Shown piece after piece: positions 43,708 through 53,306 of a stretch of DNA of 64,000 bases. The DNA is from Marinobacter shengliensis (GTDB taxonomy: Bacteria > Pseudomonadota > Gammaproteobacteria > Pseudomonadales > Oleiphilaceae), in assembly GCF_003007715.1 (NCBI RefSeq), contig NZ_PXNO01000021.1, forward strand, positions 124,001 through 188,000, given 5' to 3'. How positions within the stretch are numbered: the first letter of the stretch is position 1; every line of letters begins with the position of its first letter. Position numbers and translations under genes: made by a program. Under the pieces are notes generated by a model that had not been told where the DNA came from, searched no databases, and saw only the letters and a program-made list of their open reading frames with translations.

Positions 43708-45537
43708 ATGAAGCGTTCCAAAGTCTTGTCTGCCCTTGTGTTCATGCCTTTTGCCCTACCGGCGAGTGGTTCAGAGTCTGAAGCCGCCCCGGATACTCTT
43801 GAACCTATTGTTGTAACTGCCACGCTTGGCCCCCGTACGGTGGGCGAAAGCCTGTCTTCGGTGACGGTCATCGAAGAAGAAACCATCCGTCGTGAGGCGC
43901 CTGCCGAGTTTACCGATCTGCTGGCGGCGCAGCCCGGCATTGATCTGGTCACTAACGGGTCATTTGGCAAGAACACCAGTGTATTCACTCGTGGCACTGC
44001 GAATGATTCCACGGTCTTTCTGGTTGATGGTGTGCGCCTTCGTTCTGCCACCAGCGGTGGCGCGCCCTGGCAGTATTTTCCAGCTGATCTGGTTGAGCGC
44101 GTGGAAATCGTCAGGGGCCCCCGCAGTGCACTCTATGGCGCTGACGCGGTAGGCGGTGTCATTCAGGCATTTACACTGGATCCAAAGCACGGTAACAGAG
44201 GGTGGGTTGAAACCGGAGCAGGCAATTTCAACACCCAGAAAACCAGTGCTGGCGCATCGGCGACTGACGGCGCAACCCGGTTCAGCCTCAGCGGGCTGCA
44301 CAAGGAGACCGATGGCACCAGAATTGTGAAAGATGGCGAGGACAAAGGTTTTCGCAATACCGCTGGCGTCGGGCGTGTTGTGCATGAATTGCCGAGCGGA
44401 GGAGAGGCCAGTTTCGTCATCATGCAGTCACAGGGCAATACTGAATTTGACGGTGGCAACACGGATTTTATGATCCGGACCATCGGCGTCACATTGAATA
44501 CCCCTGTCAGTGATTATTGGGCGACGTCCATCCAGCTTTCAGAATCCGCTGACGAGCAAGAAAGCTTCCGTAGTGCCGGCGATTCTGTATTCAACACCAA
44601 AACCCGAACCGCACGATGGGAAAACACTTTCACCGCAGGCGTGCACGAGCTTGCGGTCGGGGGAGAGCTACAATCCGACGAAGTGAAAAGCACCATCGAG
44701 TTCGATGAGAACAGTCGCACTAATGCCGCGTTATTCACCCAACTGCGCTTAAACTTCGGCCCTTCCGATATTCAGTTGTCATTTCGCGGCGACGACAACG
44801 AGGCATACGGTCGACAGGAAACCGGTGGCATTGCCCTTGGCCACTCGTTTGACCGTTCCCACCGGGTACGGGTGAGTTATGGCACCTCTTTCCGGGCGCC
44901 CACGTTCAATGATCTTTACTATCCTTTGGAGATATTCGATTTCGGTGGCAGTTATGCCGGCAACCCGGACCTCAAGCCGGAGGAAGGCGCGTCCGTGGAG
45001 CTGGGGCTTAGCGGTCGTTACGAACACTGGTACTGGGATGCCGCTCTTTATCAACTGGACGTAGAGAATCTGATTGAACTCCAGAGCATCAACGGTGATC
45101 TCCGGCCTGCCAACGTGAGTGAAGCCCGTATTCGTGGCGCGGAGCTGGCCTCCGGTCTGCGGTCGAATGGTTGGGATCTTGGGGTCAAACTCACCTTGAT
45201 GGATCCTCGTGATCGTGAGACGGATAACCGCCTGCGTCGTCGCAGTCACCAATCGCTGAGGGTTGACCTGGACCGTCAAATGGGCGCCTGGAGTCTGGGA
45301 GGCACCGCTCTGGCCAGTGGCTACCGCTACGATGATGCTAGTAATCAAAATCGTTTACCGGGCTACGTCACCTTCAACCTTCGTGCAGGGTGGGAATTTG
45401 CTCAGGACTGGACAGCACGGCTGACGCTTCAGAACGTTACGGATAAGGAATACGCGACGGCAACCCGATTTGATGGTTCAGGCTACCTGGCGGCGGGAAC
45501 CGCAGGGTTTCTTTCGATTCGCTATGACTTCCGATAA
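43708..45537 (+). CDS. btuB: TonB-dependent vitamin B12 outer-membrane receptor
   Basis: 609 residues from the ATG at 43708; a GTG at 43684 lies within a hairpin and is less likely. Signal peptide (residues 1-22), TonB box (LEPIVVTAT), plug domain (DLLAAQPGIDLV, VFLVDGVRLRS, VEIVRGPRSALYGADAVGGV) and a beta-barrel ending in SIRYDFR with the terminal aromatic residue. Size and riboswitch control indicate cobalamin transport. First gene of btuB-btuF-btuC-btuD. Confidence 0.95.
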   Translation: MKRSKVLSALVFMPFALPASGSESEAAPDTLEPIVVTATLGPRTVGESLSSVTVIEEETIRREAPAEFTDLLAAQPGIDLVTNGSFGKNTSVFTRGTANDSTVFLVDGVRLRSATSGGAPWQYFPADLVERVEIVRGPRSALYGADAVGGVIQAFTLDPKHGNRGWVETGAGNFNTQKTSAGASATDGATRFSLSGLHKETDGTRIVKDGEDKGFRNTAGVGRVVHELPSGGEASFVIMQSQGNTEFDGGNTDFMIRTIGVTLNTPVSDYWATSIQLSESADEQESFRSAGDSVFNTKTRTARWENTFTAGVHELAVGGELQSDEVKSTIEFDENSRTNAALFTQLRLNFGPSDIQLSFRGDDNEAYGRQETGGIALGHSFDRSHRVRVSYGTSFRAPTFNDLYYPLEIFDFGGSYAGNPDLKPEEGASVELGLSGRYEHWYWDAALYQLDVENLIELQSINGDLRPANVSEARIRGAELASGLRSNGWDLGVKLTLMDPRDRETDNRLRRRSHQSLRVDLDRQMGAWSLGGTALASGYRYDDASNQNRLPGYVTFNLRAGWEFAQDWTARLTLQNVTDKEYATATRFDGSGYLAAGTAGFLSIRYDFR

Positions 45538-45566
45538 AACTGCATAATCTTGCCGGGGAGGCGCCA

Positions 45567-46457
45567 GTGGGAAAGCTTAAGGGTGTGAGCATACTGCTCG
45601 GCTGGATGCTGCTGGCATCTCCGGCCCTGGCATCCTATGTCTGCGCCACGGATGATCTGGGCGAGGAGATATGCCTGGAACACCCGGCAAAACGCATTGC
45701 CGCACTTTCGCCTGGGGCGACAGAACTGGCATGGGCGGCGGGCGCCGGTGATCAGGTAGTTGCCGTGGTGGCTTACAGCGATTATCCCCCGGCAGCCCGA
45801 GAGGTCGCTTCAGTGGGTAGCCATACCCGCATGGATATGGAACGGCTGCTGGAGCTGCAGCCGGATCTTGTGATTGGCTGGGTAACCGGGAATCCGACGG
45901 AGCAGCTGGTCTCACTCAAGAATATGGGCGTCCCGGTGTTCTCCATTGAACCCCGGAGTTTTGAAGCTGTCTCCAACACCATTGAGCGCATCTCCATACT
46001 GGCAGGTACTGAAGCAGAAGGCTTTGCAGAGGCGGAGCGATTCCGTCAGGGCATTGCCGACTTGCAGGAGGCGTACGCCAAGGCTGATCCGGTGCCGGTG
46101 TTCTACCAGGTTTGGGATGAGCCCCTGATGACGGTCAACAGCCAGCACCTGATCGGTGAAATGATTGAACTTTGCGGTGGTGATAACGTGTTTGGTCAGC
46201 TGGACCGGCTAGTGCCGAGGATCAGTGCGGAAGCGGTGATTGCGGCGAATCCCGAGGCCATTCTGGCGGGTGGAATGGGTGAGGAGAATCGCCACTGGCT
46301 GACGCGCTGGCAGGCATTCCCCAGCATCACTGCGACAGAGCGAAACAACCTGTTTTTTATTCCGCCGTCACTGGTTCAGCGACCGACTCCGAGAATGCTC
46401 GAGGGAACGCAATTGTTTTGCGAGAAACTGGAGGTGGCCCGTGGCCGACGGCCCTAG
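45567..46457 (+). CDS. btuF: Periplasmic cobalamin-binding protein
   Basis: 296 residues from a GTG with strong GGGGAGG 5 nt upstream. A signal peptide (ILLGWMLLASPALA) is followed by a helical-backbone binding protein of class III type: RIAALSPGATELAWAAGAG, DLVIGWVTGNP, GGDNVFGQ. It delivers cobalamin from btuB to the BtuCD importer. Spacing to btuB is 29 nt and to btuC 12 nt. Confidence 0.93.
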   Translation: MGKLKGVSILLGWMLLASPALASYVCATDDLGEEICLEHPAKRIAALSPGATELAWAAGAGDQVVAVVAYSDYPPAAREVASVGSHTRMDMERLLELQPDLVIGWVTGNPTEQLVSLKNMGVPVFSIEPRSFEAVSNTIERISILAGTEAEGFAEAERFRQGIADLQEAYAKADPVPVFYQVWDEPLMTVNSQHLIGEMIELCGGDNVFGQLDRLVPRISAEAVIAANPEAILAGGMGEENRHWLTRWQAFPSITATERNNLFFIPPSLVQRPTPRMLEGTQLFCEKLEVARGRRP

Positions 46458-46469
46458 TGGAGTAGCCGT

Positions 46470-47441
46470 GTGATACGCCCGATCACCCTGCCCCTTGCCG
46501 TTCTGGCCGTAGCCGGGCTGATCGCCATGGTGATGTCGGTCGGTATTGGCAGTGTCGCAATTGCACCTGCGGACGTGCTGTTGGTGTTTCTGGGTGAGGG
46601 CTCCAACCTGCACCGCACTCTGATTTTTGAGCTCCGGCTACCCAGAACGCTGTCGGCCTTTGCCACCGGAGGTCTGCTGGCGGTGGCCGGGGCATTGATG
46701 CAGGTGCTGCTGCGTAACCCGCTTGCCGATCCCTATGTGTTGGGGCTGTCCGGGGGTGCCGCCGTGGGGGCATTGCTGGCGATGTTGGCGGGGCTCGGCG
46801 GCGCGGTTATCTCCGGTTCGGCCTTTGCCGGTGCCATGCTGGCCACCTTGATGGTGTTTGGGCTCGCCCACGGCACCGGCAGCTGGACGCCCTCCCGCCT
46901 TTTGCTCACGGGGGTTGTGGTGGCGGCTGGCTGGGGGGCGGTCATTACCTTGATGCTGGCCATCAGCCCGGCCAGAGAGTTGCCGGGCATGTTGTACTGG
47001 CTAATGGGCGATGTGTCCTACGCCAGGGCGCCCTGGCCGGGGCTTGGCGTGCTGGTGCTGGTGTGTGCGCTGGTGGTGCCTCTTGGCCGCAGTCTGAATG
47101 TATTGGCCCGTGGCCCCATGCAGGCTGCTGCCCTGGGGATCTCAGTGCGCCCACTGGAATGGCTGATTTACATACTGGCCAGCCTGCTCACGGCCACGGC
47201 GGTGACCATGGCCGGTAGCATAGGCTTTGTAGGGCTGGTGGTCCCGCATATGCTCCGGTTGGTGCTTGGTAACGACCAGCGCCTGATTTTACCGGCCTGT
47301 GCGTTAGCCGGTGGCACACTATTGGTGCTGGCGGATACCCTGGCAAGGGTTGTGATCGCGCCGGAGCAACTGCCGGTGGGTGTGATCACCGCGCTGTTGG
47401 GCGTTCCCACTTTCCTGTATCTGTTGTACCGGAGTCGCTGA
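46470..47441 (+). CDS. btuC: Vitamin B12 ABC transporter permease (FecCD family)
   Basis: 323 residues starting with GTG (GGAG upstream). About ten helices and FecCD signatures RLPRTLSAFATGGLLAVAGA, NPLADPYVLGLSGGAAVGA and GFVGLVVPHMLRLVLGNDQR, of which the last contains the BtuD-coupling loop. Overlaps btuD by 1 nt (TGATG). Confidence 0.95.
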   Translation: MIRPITLPLAVLAVAGLIAMVMSVGIGSVAIAPADVLLVFLGEGSNLHRTLIFELRLPRTLSAFATGGLLAVAGALMQVLLRNPLADPYVLGLSGGAAVGALLAMLAGLGGAVISGSAFAGAMLATLMVFGLAHGTGSWTPSRLLLTGVVVAAGWGAVITLMLAISPARELPGMLYWLMGDVSYARAPWPGLGVLVLVCALVVPLGRSLNVLARGPMQAAALGISVRPLEWLIYILASLLTATAVTMAGSIGFVGLVVPHMLRLVLGNDQRLILPACALAGGTLLVLADTLARVVIAPEQLPVGVITALLGVPTFLYLLYRSR

Positions 47442-48235
47442 TGTCCGGTAATAAACGCCCCCCAATGCAAGCCTTGAGTACCCGGGAACTGGTCATCGAT
47501 ATTCCTGGCCGGGCCGACGGTTACCCTTTGGATCTGACAATAAAATCAGGTCAGGTTTGGGGCGTACTTGGGCCCAACGGTGCCGGCAAGACCACGCTGT
47601 TGCACACCCTCGCAGGTCTTCGTGCGCCCCGTGCCGGTGCTTTGTTCCTGAATGATGTGCCTACAACGAAGCTAAAGCGGAGAGCCCTCTCCCAACAGTT
47701 GGGGCTGGTGTTCCAGGACCGACAGGATGGCTTCCCTGCAACGGTACTGGAAACCGCGCTGATCGGGCGTCATCCGTGGCTGGCGCCCTGGCAGATGGAA
47801 GGGGCAGACGATCTGGCCATGGCCGAGAGATCACTTGAAGCGCTGGATGTCCTGCATCTGAAAAACCGCCTGGTCAGCACCCTGTCTGGCGGCGAACGCC
47901 AGCGAGTGGCGATTGCCACGCTGATGACACAGTCGCCCCACACCTGGCTGCTGGATGAACCGACAAATCACCTGGACCTGCACCACCAGGTGGCCGTCAT
48001 GAAATTGCTCACTGACCGGGCGGCAGCGGGTAACGCCATTTTCATGTGCCTGCACGACCTGAACCTGGCTGCCCGCTGGTGTGATCATATTTTGCTGATG
48101 TACCCCAATGGCGAAACCTGCTGGGGCCCGGCAGAAAGGATGCTGGTGCCGGATGCTCTGGAACGTTTGTATAACCAGCAACTGGCAACGGTGGAAGTGG
48201 ATGGCGCGCCTTTCTTCGTGCCAAAACGAGTCTAG
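47441..48235 (+). CDS. btuD: Vitamin B12 ABC transporter ATP-binding protein
   Basis: 264 residues. Walker A GPNGAGKT (44-51), Q-loop VFQDRQDGFPA, signature LSGGERQR (148-155), Walker B WLLDEP (169-174) and switch His in CLHDLNLAARWCD. It powers BtuC-mediated cobalamin import. The btu operon is followed by a long inverted repeat that may end or protect the transcript. Confidence 0.95.
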   Translation: MSGNKRPPMQALSTRELVIDIPGRADGYPLDLTIKSGQVWGVLGPNGAGKTTLLHTLAGLRAPRAGALFLNDVPTTKLKRRALSQQLGLVFQDRQDGFPATVLETALIGRHPWLAPWQMEGADDLAMAERSLEALDVLHLKNRLVSTLSGGERQRVAIATLMTQSPHTWLLDEPTNHLDLHHQVAVMKLLTDRAAAGNAIFMCLHDLNLAARWCDHILLMYPNGETCWGPAERMLVPDALERLYNQQLATVEVDGAPFFVPKRV

Positions 48236-48251
48236 CTCATAAGTATAGCGA

Positions 48252-48357
48252 GGGCAGCGGAGCAGGGCTTTCCGGGACTGTCTGCAGCAGGGATGCTGCA
48301 GTCAAGCGTACAGGGATGTATTTACAGCGTGTCCCGGAAAGCCCTGCTCCGCTGCCC
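48252..48357. repeat. Inverted-repeat element, copy 2 (btuD-cobB spacer)
   Basis: A perfect 27-bp inverted repeat (48252-48278 with 48331-48357) encloses a 52-nt loop containing CTGCAGCAGGGATGCTGCAG (48282-48301) and TACAGGGATGTA (48309-48320), each a small hairpin with a GGGA apex. The plan equals that of 6284-6396, including loop length, although the outer stem differs. A REP/MITE-like family is inferred. Confidence 0.82.
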
Positions 48358-48394
48358 GTCTGCACCAAATTCAGACGACAGGGAACAGCAACAC

Positions 48395-49702
48395 ATGCCA
48401 GACAACAAAATCCCCGCCGCCATGATCACCGCCCCGGGTTCCGGCCAGGGCAAATCCATGGTTACGGCTGCGCTGGCGCGCCTGCATCGGAATGCGGGCC
48501 GTAACGTCCGGGTGTTCAAGCATGGGCCGGATTACCTGGACCCCATGGTGCTGGAAGTCGCCTCCGGTAACCCGGTTTACCAATTGCACCCCTGGATGAC
48601 CGGCGAGGACGAGTGCCGGTGGCGGCTGGCCGAGGCCGCCCAGAGCGCCGACCTGATCCTTGTGGAGGGCTCCATGGGGTTGTTTGATGGCAGCCCCAGT
48701 AGCGGCGACCTGGCCAAACTGGCAGGCATTCCGGCCCTGCCCGTGATTGATGCCAAGGGCATGGCTCAGACCTTCGGCGCGGTTGCCCTGGGCTTGGCGA
48801 GCTTTGATTCCGAACTCCCTGTTCATCAGGTAATTGCCAACAAGATTGGCAGTTCCTACCACGGCGAGCTGTTACGGGAGAGCCTGCCGGATGGCATCAG
48901 CCTTTTGGGCGCGATACCCCGAAACGATGCCATGAATATCCCGGACCGGCACCTTGGGCTGGTCCAGGCGGCAGAAATGGACGACCTCAGTGATCGGCTG
49001 GATAGAGCGGCCGAAGTCCTGACATCAGCGGGTCTGGATGTACTTCCCAAGCCCGTACCTTTTCATTTTCAAGCACCACCGAGGCCAGAACCGCTGCTGA
49101 CCGGGCGCCGGATTGCCGTGGCCAGGGATGCGGCCTTCAGCTTTATCTACCGGGCCAACCTGGATCTTCTCACAGCCATGGGCGCTGAGCTGGTGTATTT
49201 TTCGCCCCTGCACGATTCGGAAGTACCGATGGCCGACGCGCTCTGGCTGCCGGGCGGCTATCCGGAACTGCATGCCCGGAGCTTGGCGGAAAACCAGCCT
49301 ATGCAATTGTCGATCCGCGCCTTTCATCAGGCCGGTAAGCCCATTCTGGCAGAGTGTGGCGGGCTAATGGCCTGTGCCGAAGAGCTGGCAGACAAAGACG
49401 GCACGGTGCATGGCCTGCTGGGCCTGGTACCCGGGCGCGCTACCATGGCTAACCGTTTGACCGCGCTGGGCCTGCAAAGTCTGGAGACCCAGCTGGGCGG
49501 GTTGCGGGGCCATACCTATCACCATTCCAGTCTTGAGACCCCTTGGCAACCTGCGGCCAGGGCGAAGAAGCAGGCCGGCTCTGACGGAGAGGCGGTGTAT
49601 CGCCACCGGAATCTGGTGGCCAGCTATTTTCACGGCTACTTCCCGTCGTCGCCGGCGTTGGTTGCCGCGATCTTTCGCGGCGAGGAAATCCGGTTTTCCT
49701 GA
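48395..49702 (+). CDS. cobB: Cobyrinate a,c-diamide synthase
   Basis: 435 residues from the ATG at 48395; the frame further up reads through the repeat element. The P-loop is APGSGQGKSMVTAAL, DPMVL and LVEGSMGLFDG belong to the dethiobiotin-synthetase-like domain, and the C-terminal glutaminase domain has the nucleophile in ILAECGGLMAC. It amidates the a and c side chains of (hydrogeno)cobyrinate using glutamine and ATP. It leads cobB-cobO-cobQ-bluB. Confidence 0.94.
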   Translation: MPDNKIPAAMITAPGSGQGKSMVTAALARLHRNAGRNVRVFKHGPDYLDPMVLEVASGNPVYQLHPWMTGEDECRWRLAEAAQSADLILVEGSMGLFDGSPSSGDLAKLAGIPALPVIDAKGMAQTFGAVALGLASFDSELPVHQVIANKIGSSYHGELLRESLPDGISLLGAIPRNDAMNIPDRHLGLVQAAEMDDLSDRLDRAAEVLTSAGLDVLPKPVPFHFQAPPRPEPLLTGRRIAVARDAAFSFIYRANLDLLTAMGAELVYFSPLHDSEVPMADALWLPGGYPELHARSLAENQPMQLSIRAFHQAGKPILAECGGLMACAEELADKDGTVHGLLGLVPGRATMANRLTALGLQSLETQLGGLRGHTYHHSSLETPWQPAARAKKQAGSDGEAVYRHRNLVASYFHGYFPSSPALVAAIFRGEEIRFS

Positions 49703-49736
49703 TGAATACAAATGCGTGAACCCAAGGAGAGTCATC

Positions 49737-50348
49737 ATGCGTGAACGCGCCAAAGACCCCGAACGCCATGCCAAGCGCATGGCCGCCAAACAGAAAATCA
49801 TGCAGGAACGTATCGCCCGCGCCCAGAAAGAACAGGGCGTGTTGCTGGTGCTGACCGGCCCAGGTAAAGGCAAGAGCAGTTCCGGCTTCGGCATGGTCGC
49901 CCGGGCCTTGGGCCATGGTATGAAAGTGGGCATCGTCCAGTTTATCAAGGGCGCTTTCAGCACCGGCGAGGAAGCGTTCTTCCGGAGCCTGCCGAACGTG
50001 ACCTACCACGTGATGGGACAGGGCTACACCTGGGACACCCAGAACCGGGAACAGGATGTGCAGAGTGCGACTGAAGCGTGGAATATCGCAGCTGACATGC
50101 TCAAAGACGACAGCTATGACCTGATTCTGCTGGACGAACTGAATATCGCGCTGAAGTACGACTACATCGATCTGGACCGGGTGCTGGATGACCTGCAGGC
50201 CCGGCCGGAGATGCAGCATGTGGTGGTCACCGGCCGTGGTGCTCCCCAGGAACTGATCGACCTGGCCGACACCGTGACCGAAATGGGTGTGGTCAAGCAC
50301 GCTTTCAAGGATCAGGGCATCAAGGCCCAGAAGGGCGTGGAGCTGTAA
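49737..50348 (+). CDS. cobO: Cob(I)yrinic acid a,c-diamide adenosyltransferase
   Basis: 203 residues; AAGGAGA sets the ATG at 49737. CobA/CobO/BtuR family: P-loop TGPGKGKSSSGFGMVARALG (from residue 40), VGIVQFIKGAF, and LILLDELNIALKYDY. It transfers the 5'-deoxyadenosyl group from ATP to the corrinoid cobalt. The next gene starts directly after its stop. Confidence 0.95.
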   Translation: MRERAKDPERHAKRMAAKQKIMQERIARAQKEQGVLLVLTGPGKGKSSSGFGMVARALGHGMKVGIVQFIKGAFSTGEEAFFRSLPNVTYHVMGQGYTWDTQNREQDVQSATEAWNIAADMLKDDSYDLILLDELNIALKYDYIDLDRVLDDLQARPEMQHVVVTGRGAPQELIDLADTVTEMGVVKHAFKDQGIKAQKGVEL

Positions 50349-51818
50349 ATGCCCACCCTGATGGTGCAGGGCACCACCTCGGATGCTGGCAAGACCACGG
50401 TGGTGGCGGCCCTGTGCCGCTGGCTGGCGCGTCAGGGGGTGTCGGTGGCACCGTTCAAACCCCAGAACATGGCCCTGAACAGTGCGGTTACCGTGGATGG
50501 TGGCGAAATTGGCCGCTCCACGGCGTTGCAGGCACTGGCCTGTGGTCTGGAGCCCCACAGTGACATGAACCCGGTGTTACTGAAGCCCCAGAGCGATTGC
50601 GGGGCCCAGGTGATATTACAGGGCAGGGTTCGTGGCAATATGGATGCCCTGGATTACCACGCCTACAAAGCTGAGGCGATGAATTCGGTGATGGCAAGCT
50701 GGAGAGCACTGAGCACACGTTATGATGTGATCATCGCCGAGGGCGCTGGCAGCCCGGCGGAAATCAACCTGCGGGCCAACGACATTGCCAACATGGGCTT
50801 CGCCGAGGCCGCCGATTGCCCGGTGTTGCTGGTAGGGGATATCGACAAAGGCGGGGTTTTCGCCCAGTTGGTGGGCACCCTGGCGTTGATCTCCGACAGT
50901 GAACAAGCCAGAACGGCCGGATTTATCATCAATCGGTTCCGGGGTGACATTGCGCTGTTGGAGCCCGGGCTGGACTGGCTGGCCGAACACACTGGCAAGC
51001 CGGTGTTCGGGGTCTTGCCCTACCTGCACGGGTTGGTGATAGATTCCGAAGACAGTGTCAGTGCCGCCGGCACCAGCGAGGCCGGCGCCTTGAAAGTGGT
51101 GGTGCCGGTACTGCCCAGGATCAGCAACCACAATGATTTTGATCCGTTGCGATTGCACCCGGGTGTAGACCTTGTTTTCGTTGGCCCGGATGAGACCATT
51201 CCGCCGGCAGATCTGATTATCCTGCCCGGCAGCAAAAGCACCCGGCACGACCTGCAGTGGCTGAGACAACAGGGCTGGCCTGAGGCCATCCAGAAACACC
51301 TGCGCTATGGCGGCAAGCTGCTGGGTATCTGTGGCGGATTCCAGATGCTGGGACTTCGGGTGGAAGACCCTGACGGTCTGGAGGGCGAAGTTGGCAATAC
51401 CGAGGGCCTGGCACTGTTCGAGATGGTCACCCGCATGGTGTCGGGTAAGCAGCTCAGACAAGTGACCGGTAGACTATCCCCCGAGGTTACTGAAAGTGGT
51501 GTTACGGCGACAATGACCGGCTATGAAATGCACAACGGAGTCACCGAGGGCTCAGCGCTGGCCAGGCCTTTTGCGGAGCTTGATGGGCGACCGGATGGTG
51601 CGGTCAGCCCCGACGGTCAGGTGGCGGGCACCTATGTGCACGGTCTCTTTGATGAGCCTGCCGCCTGCGATGCCATTCTGTGCTGGGCCGGTCTCAATAC
51701 ATGGAGTGCGCGGTCAGTGGATTACCAGAGTCACCGTCTGCAGCAGCTCGACCGCCTGGCAGATCAGGTGGAGCAGTGCCTGGACACGGACCGGTTAAGG
51801 AGCTTGTTGCAGTTATGA
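50349..51818 (+). CDS. cobQ: Cobyric acid synthase
   Basis: 489 residues. The N-terminal ATPase-like domain has [30 protein letters not shown] and [15 protein letters not shown]; the glutaminase domain has [12 protein letters not shown] with the Cys nucleophile, and GTYVHGLFD with the His. It amidates side chains b, d, e and g of adenosylcobyrinate a,c-diamide. Directly abuts cobO and overlaps bluB by ATGA. Confidence 0.96.
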   Translation: MPTLMVQGTTSDAGKTTVVAALCRWLARQGVSVAPFKPQNMALNSAVTVDGGEIGRSTALQALACGLEPHSDMNPVLLKPQSDCGAQVILQGRVRGNMDALDYHAYKAEAMNSVMASWRALSTRYDVIIAEGAGSPAEINLRANDIANMGFAEAADCPVLLVGDIDKGGVFAQLVGTLALISDSEQARTAGFIINRFRGDIALLEPGLDWLAEHTGKPVFGVLPYLHGLVIDSEDSVSAAGTSEAGALKVVVPVLPRISNHNDFDPLRLHPGVDLVFVGPDETIPPADLIILPGSKSTRHDLQWLRQQGWPEAIQKHLRYGGKLLGICGGFQMLGLRVEDPDGLEGEVGNTEGLALFEMVTRMVSGKQLRQVTGRLSPEVTESGVTATMTGYEMHNGVTEGSALARPFAELDGRPDGAVSPDGQVAGTYVHGLFDEPAACDAILCWAGLNTWSARSVDYQSHRLQQLDRLADQVEQCLDTDRLRSLLQL

Positions 51819-52516
51819 GCAACCAGAACGACCCATTCACTGATGCCCAACGTGAGGGGCTTTACCGGGCCATCTTCGAGCGCCGGGATGTGCGCTCGCA
51901 GTTTTTGCCGGATGCCATTCCGGATGAGGTGCTGGCCCGTATTCTGAGGGCAGCCCACCATGCGCCGTCAGTGGGCTTCATGCAGCCCTGGGATTTCATC
52001 GTTATCGACAGCCTGGCGGTGCGCGAGCAGGTGCTGGCCAGCTTCAATGAGGAAAACGCAAAAGCCTCGGAAAATTACACCGGCGAGCGGCAGCAAACCT
52101 ACCGGACCCTGAAACTCCAGGGCATATTGGAAAGTCCCATTAATCTTTGCATTACCTGTGATCGGTCCCGCGGCGGGCCCTATGTGCTCGGCCGTAACTC
52201 CATCATGGAAATGGATCTGTTCAGCACCTGTCTGTCGGTACAAAACCTGTGGTTGGCGGCGCGAGCAGAGGGTATTGGTGTGGGCTGGGTCAGTATTCTG
52301 GATCAGGGAATACTGTCTGACATCCTGCAGCTGCCAGATCACGTATACCCTCTTGCGTATCTGTGCCTGGGTTATGTCAGCGAATTTCTGGAACAGCCGG
52401 AGCTGCAGGCCAAAGGCTGGCGTTCACGGCTTCCGCTGGAAGAGCTGGTGCATGGCAATGGCTGGGGCCAGCCTATTGAGCATCAGCGTCTGGCAAGTTA
52501 CCTGGCCGGCAAGTGA
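51815..52516 (+). CDS. bluB: 5,6-dimethylbenzimidazole synthase
   Basis: 233 residues; start overlaps cobQ stop by 4 nt with AAGGAG upstream. Nitroreductase-like flavin fold: [33 protein letters not shown] and WVSILDQG agree with BluB. It cleaves FMNH2 with O2 to form DMB, the lower ligand used by CobT, so the organism makes its own DMB aerobically. Confidence 0.93.
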   Translation: MSNQNDPFTDAQREGLYRAIFERRDVRSQFLPDAIPDEVLARILRAAHHAPSVGFMQPWDFIVIDSLAVREQVLASFNEENAKASENYTGERQQTYRTLKLQGILESPINLCITCDRSRGGPYVLGRNSIMEMDLFSTCLSVQNLWLAARAEGIGVGWVSILDQGILSDILQLPDHVYPLAYLCLGYVSEFLEQPELQAKGWRSRLPLEELVHGNGWGQPIEHQRLASYLAGK

Positions 52517-52607
52517 AGGGCACCGAAAAACAGCATGATCGTTTTCCTCACAGGTCCTGAATTGGGTACGATCAGACTAGATTTGGGGCTTCTGTTCAGG
52601 AGGTGAG

Positions 52608-53276
52608 ATGAAGTTTTCCGAGCTCTACCAGCAGGCACTGGCCCGCAAAGGCGGTGAACAGGCCCTGAAATCCATGCTGCCACCGGTCACCGGGAAGCAG
52701 CGCCTGGCCAAGATCAGCGACGACCGTTACCTTTCCGAGATCACCCGGTGCATTTTCAAGGCCGGGTTTGTCTGGCGGGTGATTGAGAATAAATGGCCGG
52801 ATTTTGAGGCGGCGTTCGAAGGGTTTGTGCCCGCCTACTGGCAGCAGGTCCCGCCGGAAGTCCTGGAGCGGCTGGCAACGGACGAGCGGATTGTTCGTAA
52901 CATGCAGAAGATCCGCACGGTTCCGGAGAATGCCCGGATGATCATGGATGTGGTGAAGGATCATGGTAGCTTTGGCCGGTTTCTGGCGCAGTGGCCGTCA
53001 ACCGATCAGGTGGGGCTGCTGCTGTACCTGAAACGCAATGGCGAGCGTCTGGGGGGTAATTCCGCCCAGTATTTCCTGCGCCGGGTGGGGTGGGATGGCT
53101 TTATCCTGTCTCACGATGTGGTGACTGCACTGACCCGTGCAGGCATTCTGGATGCGTCTCCTGCCAGCAAGAAAGGGCTCACCCAGGCCCAGGAGGCATT
53201 TAATCGCTGGCATGAAGAAACCGGGATGCCCATCAGTCAGCTTTCCCGGATAGTGTCATTCACGGTGGATAACTGA
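52608..53276 (+). CDS. DNA-3-methyladenine glycosylase I-like protein
   Basis: 222 residues with an ideal AGGAGGTGAG ribosome site. KISDDRYLSEITRCIFKAGF, VIENKWPDFEAAF and the helix-hairpin-helix-like GGNSAQYFLRRVGWDGFI match a proteobacterial TAG-related group. The N-terminal zinc-ligand cysteines of classical Tag are not seen, so base specificity is uncertain. It is a base-excision repair enzyme by family and unrelated to the cob genes around it. Confidence 0.8.
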   Translation: MKFSELYQQALARKGGEQALKSMLPPVTGKQRLAKISDDRYLSEITRCIFKAGFVWRVIENKWPDFEAAFEGFVPAYWQQVPPEVLERLATDERIVRNMQKIRTVPENARMIMDVVKDHGSFGRFLAQWPSTDQVGLLLYLKRNGERLGGNSAQYFLRRVGWDGFILSHDVVTALTRAGILDASPASKKGLTQAQEAFNRWHEETGMPISQLSRIVSFTVDN

Positions 53277-53306
53277 GCATTGCCCAGAATCAATGACCGC
53301 CTGAGA

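Noticed and set aside
49449..50558. 369-codon minus-strand frame opposite cobB/cobO/cobQ
   Set aside because: Shadow of three well-supported genes; product has no family features.
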